Part shown: positions 1 to 6,342 of the stretch, piece by piece
How positions within the stretch are numbered: position 1 is the stretch's first letter
Layout: the number at the start of each line of letters is the position of its first letter
Translations under genes and position numbers: made by a program
Source of the DNA: Flavobacteriales bacterium
GTDB lineage: Bacteria > Bacteroidota > Bacteroidia > Flavobacteriales_D > Sanyastnellaceae
Direction: 5' to 3'
Assembly: GCA_947457325.1 (NCBI GenBank)
Contig: CANGVU010000037.1
Coordinates: forward strand, 1 to 8,187
DNA: 8,187 nt
Notes under the pieces: generated by a model
What the model saw: the letters and a program-made list of their open reading frames with translations, nothing else
What the model was told of the DNA's origin: nothing
Databases searched by the model: none

Positions 1-638
1 TTGGAGTATTGCAGGCAAAGGGTGAGTTTTTGGTATTCTTGGATGATGATGCAGAGTTTGTTGGTTTTGATGAATTAAGAAAGGTAGAGTTGATATTTGG
101 TTGTAATTCAAATATTCACCTGATCGCATTTAACATCAATGGACACCCTGAGGTTCCTGAGAAGTTTAAGTTGTTTTCTGTTCATCGTGATAAGTTTGTT
201 AATGGTTACATAGGTTGTGGTCATGCCATAAGAAAAAGTTCATTTGAGAGTTTAGGCGGCTACACCAAAGAATTATTTTTTTGGGGCGAAGAAATAGAAT
301 TTGCAATTAAAGTTTTTACCATTCCAAACGGGAAGATTTTATACAAAGGTGATGTTGTCGTTTTTCATAGGGTCAGCAGCCAATCAAGACTAAAATGGAA
401 AGATGGTAGGTTCTATTATAAAGTGAGGAATAGACTTTTTTTAATGAGACGGTATTTTCCATTTCTCATTTCTATCGGTCTCCAATTTTATTACTTCCTT
501 GCATACGGTGTAAGAGCTATCCAATTGAGCGAGTATGGATCTTTTTTTAGGGGAGTACGAGATTCATTTTCTTTTAAAATCAATTCTTCGCAAAAGTTGA
601 ATTGGCATCAATCTTTTAAGTGGTTTTTTGATAAATGA
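1..638 (+). CDS. Glycosyltransferase family 2 protein, 5'-truncated by window edge
   Basis: Probable GT-A fold glycosyltransferase that moves a sugar from a nucleotide donor onto the growing lipid-linked repeat unit at the cytoplasmic face. Only the part from just before the metal-binding motif is present: reading frame 3 is open from the first base, so the N-terminal nucleotide-binding strand lies outside the window. The residues G-E-F-L-V-F-L-D-D-D contain the DXD-type motif that binds the metal and sugar nucleotide. About 80 residues later F-W-G-E-E-I-E-F resembles the acidic catalytic-base region of GT2 enzymes, followed by a conserved-looking F-H-R. A hydrophobic stretch with F-P-F-L-I-S-I-G near the C-terminus suggests membrane association. 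The TTG at 9 is an internal Leu codon, not a start. The TGA stop overlaps the next ATG (ATGA), implying coupled translation. Donor and acceptor cannot be told from sequence. Confidence 0.88.
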   Translation, partial: GVLQAKGEFLVFLDDDAEFVGFDELRKVELIFGCNSNIHLIAFNINGHPEVPEKFKLFSVHRDKFVNGYIGCGHAIRKSSFESLGGYTKELFFWGEEIEFAIKVFTIPNGKILYKGDVVVFHRVSSQSRLKWKDGRFYYKVRNRLFLMRRYFPFLISIGLQFYYFLAYGVRAIQLSEYGSFFRGVRDSFSFKINSSQKLNWHQSFKWFFDK

Positions 639-1780
639 GTAAGTATTTTTTGTTTGCTGCATTGTTTATTAATTCACTTGGAATTGACGTTTCATTGCAG
701 GATAAAATCCCAGGAATGTTTGTCAAGATTTTGGTGGTGGCATTACTATCTTTGAGTGTTCTGTCGAGTAGGAAAGAAAGATTTAGCAAAGGATTGAAGC
801 GTGTTTTTATTTTAGTTTCTATTTATTTTGTTTTGAATTTGGCTTTAGGGCTTTTTTTTCAACAGCATCGTTTTACTAGTGTTTTTTTCATAGCCATGTT
901 TTCATTGGTTATTCCAATTTTCCTTTTCCAACGAAGTTTTCGATTTGATGGCAAAGGTTTGCTGACATTTGTAAGTCTGCTGCCTATATTGGATTATTTG
1001 GTTTCTTTAGTCTTCAACTTTATTGAGTTTTATCCCATTTCCAGATTGGAATCTGATGGTGTAGCGCGACTTCAATGCACGAGTGTGCCAGCAAACTTTG
1101 CTATGACTTTGTTTTTTGCAATTTTCGCTCACGCATGCAATTATGAGAGGTTTAAGGAGAGGAAATTCCTTTATTTTCTATACCTGTTATTATTGTTTGT
1201 CTTTATCTTTCTAACTGGAGCAAGAATGGCCTTGTTGTGTTCACTGCTTATTGCGACCCTGATTATTCTGCGTAGTTTGAAGTTGAATAAGTTCAAGTCG
1301 GTAGTTCTAGGATTGGTTGTTTTGTTTGTGTCAATAAATTATTTAGTAATCAATAATTCTCGTAATTTCAATGATTCGGTTGAGTCAGGAGCAATCAACA
1401 CAAGTGGAAGAAGTGCAGCCTGGATGTTTTTTTGGAATGAATATGAGAAAAATCGATTTTTGGGTATTGGCCATGGGAATTCAAGGAATTATTTTTTGGG
1501 CTCAGAGATTGAATTTTTCACCACTCCGCACAATGAGTACTTAAGGTTAATGTTAGAAGGAGGGGGAGTAGTATCGATGTTGGTTTTTGTTTTATCATTC
1601 AAATTTTTATACGCTAGATTCATTTTGTTTAAATCAAAAAGGTTGTTTTCAGACTATGCTTTATTGGTTATGTATTTTGTTACTTTGATTTATTCAATAA
1701 CCGATAATACATTTTCAACCTATCAGTTTATTATTCCATTTTTATTGATGATAAAGTATTTTGATAATAATAAAGCTTGA
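635..1780 (+). CDS. O-antigen polymerase / O-antigen ligase family membrane protein (Wzy-like)
   Basis: Polytopic inner-membrane protein of 381 aa, made largely of hydrophobic segments (roughly residues 4-20, 28-44, 56-74, 82-98, 108-130, 150-166, 178-214, 221-239, 311-335, 341-353, 362-374). The family fold is shown by the T-G-A-R motif at 194-197, a G-R-S-A-A-W motif starting at 258 at the head of the large periplasmic loop, G-I-G-H-G-N at 277-282, and the H-N-E-Y-L-R signature at 299-304 typical of the Wzy_C / O-antigen ligase domain. These proteins polymerise repeat units on undecaprenyl diphosphate or transfer finished glycan to an acceptor in the periplasm. Among glycosyltransferase genes, a Wzy polymerase role is more likely than WaaL, but sequence alone does not separate them. 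The start overlaps the upstream stop by 4 nt and has no visible Shine-Dalgarno. The gene is notably T-rich compared with the genes from 2558 onward. Confidence 0.85.
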   Translation: MSKYFLFAALFINSLGIDVSLQDKIPGMFVKILVVALLSLSVLSSRKERFSKGLKRVFILVSIYFVLNLALGLFFQQHRFTSVFFIAMFSLVIPIFLFQRSFRFDGKGLLTFVSLLPILDYLVSLVFNFIEFYPISRLESDGVARLQCTSVPANFAMTLFFAIFAHACNYERFKERKFLYFLYLLLLFVFIFLTGARMALLCSLLIATLIILRSLKLNKFKSVVLGLVVLFVSINYLVINNSRNFNDSVESGAINTSGRSAAWMFFWNEYEKNRFLGIGHGNSRNYFLGSEIEFFTTPHNEYLRLMLEGGGVVSMLVFVLSFKFLYARFILFKSKRLFSDYALLVMYFVTLIYSITDNTFSTYQFIIPFLLMIKYFDNNKA

Positions 1781-1784
1781 GGAT

Positions 1785-2561
1785 ATGAAACTAGATGAAA
1801 ATATGCGTTGTTTGGTGAGTTTGGGAAACGTTGAATTGAATGGTTTTGTTACCAGTCATGAGTATATCTCAGAATTGGATGCGTATATTCAACAGAAGAA
1901 ACCATCATCAACCTGTTTTATGAATGCTCATATGTTTGTGGAAAGTCAAAGAAGAAAAGATTTGTACTTGAGTATCTCTAAATTTGATTTCGTATGTATG
2001 GATGGGGTTCCTTTGCTTTGGATTTGTAATGCGAAATCTGAAAGAACACTGACACGCATGGCTGGAATGGATGTGTTGCCACTGGTCCTGGATTTAGCCA
2101 ATCGGAAAAATTATAAGATTTGTTTTATCGGGGGCACAGAGAATATGATGAGTTTGACAAGGCAATATTTACATCAAAACTATCCTCAACTTGAAGATTT
2201 CAATTATTATTGCCCTCCTTTTGGTGATGTTACAGAATCAGTGTTGGAGGAAGTTCTAACTGTACTAAATAATTGTGTCCCTGATATTGTGTTTGTTGTT
2301 TTAGGTTGTCCTAAACAAGAGTTACTCATGAGCGAGATATCTGGTAAAACAAACGCCTCAGTGCTTGCAGTAGGAGGCGCCTTACCTGTATTGATTGGAC
2401 AACAGCGTCGCGCTCCAGTTTGGATGCAAAAGGCAAGTTTAGAGTGGTTGTATCGTCTGATGCAAGAGCCAAGGAGGCTTTTTAAAAGATATTTTGTAAC
2501 CAACTCCTTGTTTCTGTTTTTGATTTTGAAGCAATGGTTGTTAGGAGGTAGAAACCCATGA
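1785..2561 (+). CDS. WecG/TagA/CpsF family glycosyltransferase (GT26)
   Basis: 258-aa enzyme of the family that includes E. coli WecG (ManNAcA transferase) and Bacillus TagA (ManNAc transferase), which act on undecaprenyl-diphosphate-linked acceptors. Visible landmarks: N-A-H at 47-49; M-D-G-V-P at 72-76, holding the Asp that aligns with the proposed catalytic residue of TagA; F-I-G-G at 114-117; L-G-C-P-K-Q-E-L at 173-180; and the basic/aromatic tail R-R-A-P-V-W-M...L-E-W-L-Y-R-L...E-P-R-R-L-F-K-R-Y, which in this family forms the membrane-associating C-terminal part. Length is normal. I chose ATG 1785, 4 nt after the upstream stop. An in-frame TTG at 1761 would overlap that gene by 20 nt, and ATG 1803 is also possible. 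The stop overlaps the epimerase start (ATGA). With a UDP-GlcNAc 2-epimerase directly downstream, UDP-ManNAc or a derivative is the likely donor; this is inference. Confidence 0.9.
   Translation: MKLDENMRCLVSLGNVELNGFVTSHEYISELDAYIQQKKPSSTCFMNAHMFVESQRRKDLYLSISKFDFVCMDGVPLLWICNAKSERTLTRMAGMDVLPLVLDLANRKNYKICFIGGTENMMSLTRQYLHQNYPQLEDFNYYCPPFGDVTESVLEEVLTVLNNCVPDIVFVVLGCPKQELLMSEISGKTNASVLAVGGALPVLIGQQRRAPVWMQKASLEWLYRLMQEPRRLFKRYFVTNSLFLFLILKQWLLGGRNP
2543..2548 (+). promoter_or_regulatory. Ribosome binding site of the epimerase gene
   Basis: AGGAGG lies 9 nt before ATG 2558, inside the 3' end of the GT26 gene. Such a complete Shine-Dalgarno is unusual here, where the other starts have weak or no visible match. 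It fixes the epimerase start and suggests efficient independent initiation in addition to coupling through the ATGA overlap. Confidence 0.7.
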
Positions 2562-3655
2562 AAATTACCATTGTTGCCGGAGTGCGTCCCAATTTTGTTA
2601 AGGTGGCTGCCATCATCCATGCGATCCAGCATCAGCAGAAATTAGGTGTAAATATCTCTTTCCGCCTCATTCATACAGGGCAACATTATGACGTCCACAT
2701 GTCAGGTGCTTTTTTTAATCAATTGAATATTCCTTCGCCACATTCCAATTTAGAGGTGGGAAAGGGAACACAAGCGGAACAAACAGCCGCTATTATGATT
2801 AAGTTTGAGCAAGAACTTTTGTCTAACACCCCTGATTGGGTAATTGTAGTGGGGGATGTCACGTCCACAATGGCTTGCACTTTAGCTGCTGTCAAATTGA
2901 ACATCATAGTAGCACACGTTGAAGCGGGTATTCGTTCCTATGATCGCTCAATGCTTGAGGAGGTGAATAGAATTGTGGTGGATTGTATTTGTGATTTGTT
3001 TTATACAACAACAGAAGAGGCTTCGTCGCAGTTGGAGAAAGAGGGTATTCCCCGAGAGAAGATTGTTTTTGTGGGCAACACAATGGTTGACACTTTGGTA
3101 GCCAATCTGGAACGATTGGTTCAGCCTGATTTGTGGAATGATTTTGAACTCAAAACGCAAGGCTTTTTATTATTAACGATGCATCGGCCATCCAATGTAG
3201 ATCATCCCAAAGTTTTTCAGCAAAAAATTAACGCCATAGCGAATGCAGTGAGTCCTTTGCCCATAGTCTTTCCTGTTCACCCCAGAACCCAGAAGAACAT
3301 AGCATCTTCAGGTATGCAATTACCGGATAATATTTTTGTCACCAATCCTCTTGGATACCTGGAGTTTATGTATCTCATCAAGAACGCCAAAGGTATTGTC
3401 ACAGATTCAGGCGGAGTTACGGAGGAGGCAACTTTTTTGGGTATTCCTTGCATGACTTTGCGAAGCTCAACTGAGCGGCCAGAAACTTGTACCATTGGGA
3501 CCAATGTGCTTATTGGTGAGGATATGGATTTATTGACATCTTCATTGAAGCAACTGATTCAAGGCAAATGGAAAGGGTCAAACATACCTGATCTCTGGGA
3601 TGGAAGAGCTGCCGAGCGGATAGTTCAAGACCTGATATCCCGCAGTCCTTTTTGA
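2558..3655 (+). CDS. wecB: UDP-N-acetylglucosamine 2-epimerase (non-hydrolysing type)
   Basis: Cytoplasmic enzyme converting UDP-GlcNAc to UDP-ManNAc for polysaccharide synthesis. The 365-aa length and GT-B-like fold are typical. Motifs in order: G-V-R-P-N-F-V-K (8-15) at the nucleotide-binding loop, H-T-G-Q-H-Y-D (39-45), V-G-D-V-T-S-T (98-104), H-V-E-A-G-I-R-S (120-127), L-E-E-V-N-R (133-138), G-N-T-M-V-D-T-L (173-180), T-M-H-R-P-S-N (207-213), T-D-S-G-G (282-286) and T-E-R-P-E (305-309). Residues equivalent to the E. coli WecB catalytic set appear present: D100, E122, E134, R138 and H209. The first motif has Asn where WecB has Glu (RPN versus RPE), a variant I recall from other bacterial homologues. 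It overlaps the GT26 gene by 4 nt. The related hydrolysing enzymes (NeuC type) are less likely, because no sialic-acid genes are visible. Confidence 0.92.
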   Translation: MKITIVAGVRPNFVKVAAIIHAIQHQQKLGVNISFRLIHTGQHYDVHMSGAFFNQLNIPSPHSNLEVGKGTQAEQTAAIMIKFEQELLSNTPDWVIVVGDVTSTMACTLAAVKLNIIVAHVEAGIRSYDRSMLEEVNRIVVDCICDLFYTTTEEASSQLEKEGIPREKIVFVGNTMVDTLVANLERLVQPDLWNDFELKTQGFLLLTMHRPSNVDHPKVFQQKINAIANAVSPLPIVFPVHPRTQKNIASSGMQLPDNIFVTNPLGYLEFMYLIKNAKGIVTDSGGVTEEATFLGIPCMTLRSSTERPETCTIGTNVLIGEDMDLLTSSLKQLIQGKWKGSNIPDLWDGRAAERIVQDLISRSPF

Positions 3656-3681
3656 TTTGACAGAAAGTTTCCTCATCTTTG
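3651..3681 (+). promoter_or_regulatory. Possible Bacteroidota-type promoter before the sugar phosphotransferase gene
   Basis: TTTG at 3651-3654, overlapping the end of the epimerase gene, is followed after 19 nt by CATCTTTG at 3674-3681. That octamer matches the Bacteroidota -7 consensus TAnnTTTG except at its first base. The ATG at 3688 follows so closely that a transcript from here would be nearly leaderless. Such matches arise easily by chance in AT-rich DNA, so this is tentative. Confidence 0.25.
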
Positions 3682-3687
3682 TAGCGG

Positions 3688-5106
3688 ATGATTACTTCTA
3701 AATTTGGTTACTCAAAATATTTGCCTTTGATTGGTGTTGCCGCGGATTTGGTTGTGGTAAACATCGGTTTTTTTTTCTCCCATTATATAAGGTTTGGAAT
3801 TTGGAATTGGTGGCCTGATGAACACGATGCTGAGTTATGGTTTTTGGTGAATTTTATTTGGGTGGTTATCGCCTTCTATCACAAGGCTTATACTTTTTTC
3901 CGAGGTGAGTCATTTGAGGAAATGCTCAGGAAATTGGCAGGCTATCATTTTATGTATGCTGCTACTGTTTTCTTGTTCTTGTTCACCTTAAATTTAGACA
4001 CCATAGCACGTCTTTGGGTGTTGTATTATATGGTAACGAGTTTTGTTCTCTTTGTTCTTTTCCGTTGGTTTTTTCAGACTTTCTTTTCTTGGTACCGCTC
4101 CAAAGGCTATAACTTTAGGAATGTGGTTTTAATCGGAGAGGACAATTCTGTGCGTTATCTTTATAAAACGATGCGGGATGATATAACCCTGGGTTTTCGT
4201 GTGTTGGGTTTTTTTAGTGAGGGCAATTCAGAAGAGAAAGAGAAAATGACATTCATGGGCTGTCCAGATTTAGGCCCTCTAAGTGATTTGAAGGACTATT
4301 TGATTAAGAATGATGTTCACGAGGTTTATTGGCAGTTGACACCTTCAGAACATCCCTTACTCAAGGAGATTGTCCAGTATTGCGAGAATAATCTGATTCG
4401 TGTTAAGTTCATTCCATACTTTGGTTCAACATTATTGGGTCGAAAACCGATTATCGATATGTTTAGATTGATGCCATTGGTTAGTTTGCGCAGTGAACCA
4501 TTGCAACTTCCTCTGAATCGTGCTTTGAAACGGACTTTTGATGTGGTGTTTTCTTTAATGGTTTTATTGTTTTTGATGCCAATTTTAATCCCGATTCTAT
4601 CTTTTCTGATTAAGTTGGGGTCAAGAGGGCCTGTCTTTTTTAAACAGTTGCGCACTGGCGAAGATGGGCGTTCTTTCTGGTGCTACAAGTTCAGAACGAT
4701 GCGCGTTAATCTTGAGGCAGATGCATTGCAAGCCATTGAGAATGATCCTAGGCTAACAAGGATTGGCGGGTTTCTCCGTCGGTCCAACATGGATGAGTTA
4801 CCTCAATTCTGGAATGTTTTAACTGGAGAGATGTCTGTAGTTGGTCCAAGGCCACACATGCTGAAGCATACGGAAGAGTATAGCCAACGTGTGAGTAAAT
4901 TCTTGGTACGTCATTTAGCTAAGCCAGGCATCACTGGATGGGCGCAGGTGAATGGATTAAGAGGGGAGACCAAAGAACTTGTTGAAATGGAACGACGCGT
5001 TGAGGCAGATATCTGGTATGTAGAAAACTGGTCCCTTACATTGGACGTAAGGATTGTTATCAAAACAATCTGGAATATGATCAAAGGTGAAGAGAAAGCC
5101 TACTAG
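3688..5106 (+). CDS. Undecaprenyl-phosphate sugar phosphotransferase (WcaJ-type polyprenyl glycosylphosphotransferase)
   Basis: Membrane enzyme that starts repeat-unit synthesis by moving a sugar-1-phosphate from a UDP-sugar to undecaprenyl phosphate. The 472 aa have the full long-form layout: four N-terminal membrane helices (about 13-31, 50-66, 87-103, 108-130), a Rossmann-like middle domain starting at V-V-L-I-G (146-150), a membrane hairpin helix (about 285-308), then the bacterial sugar transferase domain. The last contains F-K-Q-L-R-T-G (318-324), Y-K-F-R-T-M (333-338), D-E-L-P-Q (369-373) with the catalytic Asp-Glu dyad, G-P-R-P (386-389) and P-G-I-T-G-W-A-Q-V-N-G (413-423). The tail with R-G-E-T, M-E-R-R-V-E, N-W-S-L and D-V-R-I-V resembles WcaJ-type glucose-1-phosphate transferases, so glucose is the best guess, not proven. 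It starts 32 nt after the epimerase and ends the operon. Its TAG stop lies in a CTAG shared with the opposing gene. Confidence 0.92.
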   Translation: MITSKFGYSKYLPLIGVAADLVVVNIGFFFSHYIRFGIWNWWPDEHDAELWFLVNFIWVVIAFYHKAYTFFRGESFEEMLRKLAGYHFMYAATVFLFLFTLNLDTIARLWVLYYMVTSFVLFVLFRWFFQTFFSWYRSKGYNFRNVVLIGEDNSVRYLYKTMRDDITLGFRVLGFFSEGNSEEKEKMTFMGCPDLGPLSDLKDYLIKNDVHEVYWQLTPSEHPLLKEIVQYCENNLIRVKFIPYFGSTLLGRKPIIDMFRLMPLVSLRSEPLQLPLNRALKRTFDVVFSLMVLLFLMPILIPILSFLIKLGSRGPVFFKQLRTGEDGRSFWCYKFRTMRVNLEADALQAIENDPRLTRIGGFLRRSNMDELPQFWNVLTGEMSVVGPRPHMLKHTEEYSQRVSKFLVRHLAKPGITGWAQVNGLRGETKELVEMERRVEADIWYVENWSLTLDVRIVIKTIWNMIKGEEKAY

Positions 5107-5112
5107 TTTTCT
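5093..5112. other. Weak hairpin over the two convergent stop codons
   Basis: AGAAAGC (5093-5099) can pair with GTTTTCT (5106-5112), one pair being G-T wobble, leaving a 6-nt loop that contains both TAG stops. Neither side is followed by a clean T run. It is therefore at best a poor bidirectional terminator, but it is the only stem seen where the two operons meet. Confidence 0.2.
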
Positions 5113-6257
5113 TTGATTACTTTGACAAATTTCTCAATTGAGTCATTTCGTAGTCCAAGGTGATAAATTCCAGCAGGTAAGGCAGATAAGTTGATCAACT
5201 TTGTGTTGTTGTCTTTTAAAACCAATTGTCCCAATGGGTTATACACTTGAATAGATTGGTAGTTTCTGTCAAGTTGAATAAAGTCTTTGGTAGGATTGGG
5301 GTAAACCAAATTTTGTTCAATAGACCCTATAGATGTTCCACCGCAAGCGGTTTCGCATTCTTGCATCAAATCATAGAAATATCCTGCATAATCCAACCCG
5401 TCGCTGCCGATGCTGCTGCAACCGCTCAGGGATATGCACCCTGAATCAGTAGCTACAATTCCCAGTACCATGTCACATTCTCCAAAAGTAATTCCTGTTG
5501 GAATTGGATTGCAAAAAGCGTGGCAAGGTCCAGGCATGTAACTCGAAATACCGTGGTAGTTAACAGCAACGCATTCGTTCAAGTAGGTTACTTCGTCGCA
5601 ACCACAAACGGGGATGTAATCTCCAATGCAATCCACTGCAAAATTAAATAAGCTATCCACAACGCAGGGCAATGTGACAACCGTATCCTCTATGCAAGCA
5701 GAATTACATTCCCATTCACTATTGTAGAAATATCCTGCGTAATCAAAACCATCGCTACCCACTGAACTGCAACCAGAAATAAAGACGCATCCGCTATCCG
5801 TCATAGCAACACCCAGTGCCATTGCGCAAAGTCCAAAATCTACACCCGCGGGAAGAGTCAAGCACTGAATAGTATCAACAACTGGACATTCGCCATCGGT
5901 CCATGAAGTTACTCCACCATAGTAGGTGGCTTCGCAATCATTGCCATATGTAGTACCATCACAACCACAGACAGGCATCCAAATCATTGGACAAGCCATG
6001 TTAATGTCTATCAATGAAGGATCAATACAACCTGTTCCACCTTGACATTCTCCATCTGTCCAAGATGTGACACCACCGGTATTGATAGCTATACAATCAT
6101 TGCTGTAAGTCACACCATCGCATCCGCAGACCGGCATCCATATCATTGGGCACAGCGCATCAGGATTGATTAAAGATGAATCAACACAATTGTCTTGAGC
6201 TTTTGAAGTGAATGCCAATAACAAAAGTGCAAAAAAGAGAGTGATTTGATTTTTCAT
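5103..6257 (-). CDS. Secreted multi-Kazal cysteine-rich protein with type IX secretion sorting domain
   Basis: Predicted extracellular or cell-surface protein of 384 aa, possibly a protease inhibitor. Order of parts: signal peptide (1-20, K-N-Q then a Leu/Phe/Ala core ending S-K-A), Kazal-like module 1 (Cys24-Cys71), module 2 (Cys77-Cys124), a different six-Cys module B1 (Cys132-Cys188), Kazal-like module 3 (Cys198-Cys245), module B2 (Cys249-Cys305), and a type IX sorting domain (about 317-384) with Y-P-N-P-T, V-Y-N-P-L-G-Q and L-P-A-G-I-Y-H. The Kazal signature P-V-C-G-C-D-G-x-T-Y-x-N-x-C is clear. The additional Cys after C-G marks the non-classical bacterial variant. All 30 mature cysteines fall in five sets of six. 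The ATG at 6257 directly precedes the signal peptide and has no Shine-Dalgarno. It is a single gene facing the polysaccharide operon and separated from upstream genes by a terminator. The inhibitor role is inference from family. Confidence 0.88.
   Translation of the reverse strand: MKNQITLFFALLLLAFTSKAQDNCVDSSLINPDALCPMIWMPVCGCDGVTYSNDCIAINTGGVTSWTDGECQGGTGCIDPSLIDINMACPMIWMPVCGCDGTTYGNDCEATYYGGVTSWTDGECPVVDTIQCLTLPAGVDFGLCAMALGVAMTDSGCVFISGCSSVGSDGFDYAGYFYNSEWECNSACIEDTVVTLPCVVDSLFNFAVDCIGDYIPVCGCDEVTYLNECVAVNYHGISSYMPGPCHAFCNPIPTGITFGECDMVLGIVATDSGCISLSGCSSIGSDGLDYAGYFYDLMQECETACGGTSIGSIEQNLVYPNPTKDFIQLDRNYQSIQVYNPLGQLVLKDNNTKLINLSALPAGIYHLGLRNDSIEKFVKVIKEN
5343..5864 (-). repeat. Two copies of an unrecognised six-cysteine module (5343-5513, 5694-5864)
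   Basis: Each copy is 57 residues with cysteine intervals 12, 13, 6, 21, 4. They agree at 34 of 57 positions, including T-D-S-G-C, S-G-C-S-S and D-Y-A-G-Y-F-Y followed by E-C-x-x-A-C. I do not recognise the family. The C-x3-C ending preceded by an aromatic stretch recalls Kunitz domains, but the other spacings do not fit a standard Kunitz. Confidence 0.75.
5523..6188 (-). repeat. Three Kazal-like coding modules (5523-5666, 5886-6029, 6045-6188)
   Basis: The three modules are each 48 residues long with identical cysteine spacing (intervals 12, 8, 2, 9, 16). Modules 1 and 2 agree at 35 of 48 residues by my alignment, yet their DNA differs at many third positions, which points to an old duplication kept by selection. 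Module 3 is more diverged, with Gly-Asp-Tyr in the presumed inhibitory loop, and is separated from the pair by module B1 (5694-5864). Confidence 0.8.
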
Positions 6258-6308
6258 TTTAAGTGTTTGTTACGATTAGACCACAGGGCTAATCATTGGG
6301 TTGCATGT

Positions 6309-6336
6309 AAAAAAAAAAGGCTGTATATCACAGCCT
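6309..6336 (-). terminator. Intrinsic (rho-independent) terminator after the acidic-tail gene
   Basis: On the minus strand AGGCTGT, a 5-nt loop GATAT and ACAGCCT form a perfect 7-bp stem (6318-6336), followed at once by an unbroken T run (6309-6317). It lies 6 nt beyond the stop of the acidic-tail gene. It should end the transcript of the deoxyhypusine-synthase-like and acidic-tail genes, so the Kazal gene needs its own promoter in 6258-6308. I could not pick out a convincing one there. Confidence 0.9.
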
Positions 6337-6342
6337 ATTATA

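Noticed and set aside
1761..1784. TTG start for the GT26 protein
   Set aside because: It would add M-I-I-I-K-L-E-D and overlap the Wzy-like gene by 20 nt; ATG 1785 sits 4 nt after the previous stop, in keeping with the tight packing of the operon.
2207..2632. Minus-strand 141-codon open frame opposite the GT26/epimerase junction
   Set aside because: It lies antisense to two confidently identified genes and its translation shows no recognisable domain.
4326..4655. Minus-strand 109-codon frame within the phosphotransferase gene
   Set aside because: It is antisense to a complete, well-conserved gene and shows no features of its own.
6258..6308. Promoter for the Kazal gene
   Set aside because: One should exist after the terminator, but no TAnnTTTG-like box with a properly spaced TTTG could be seen.
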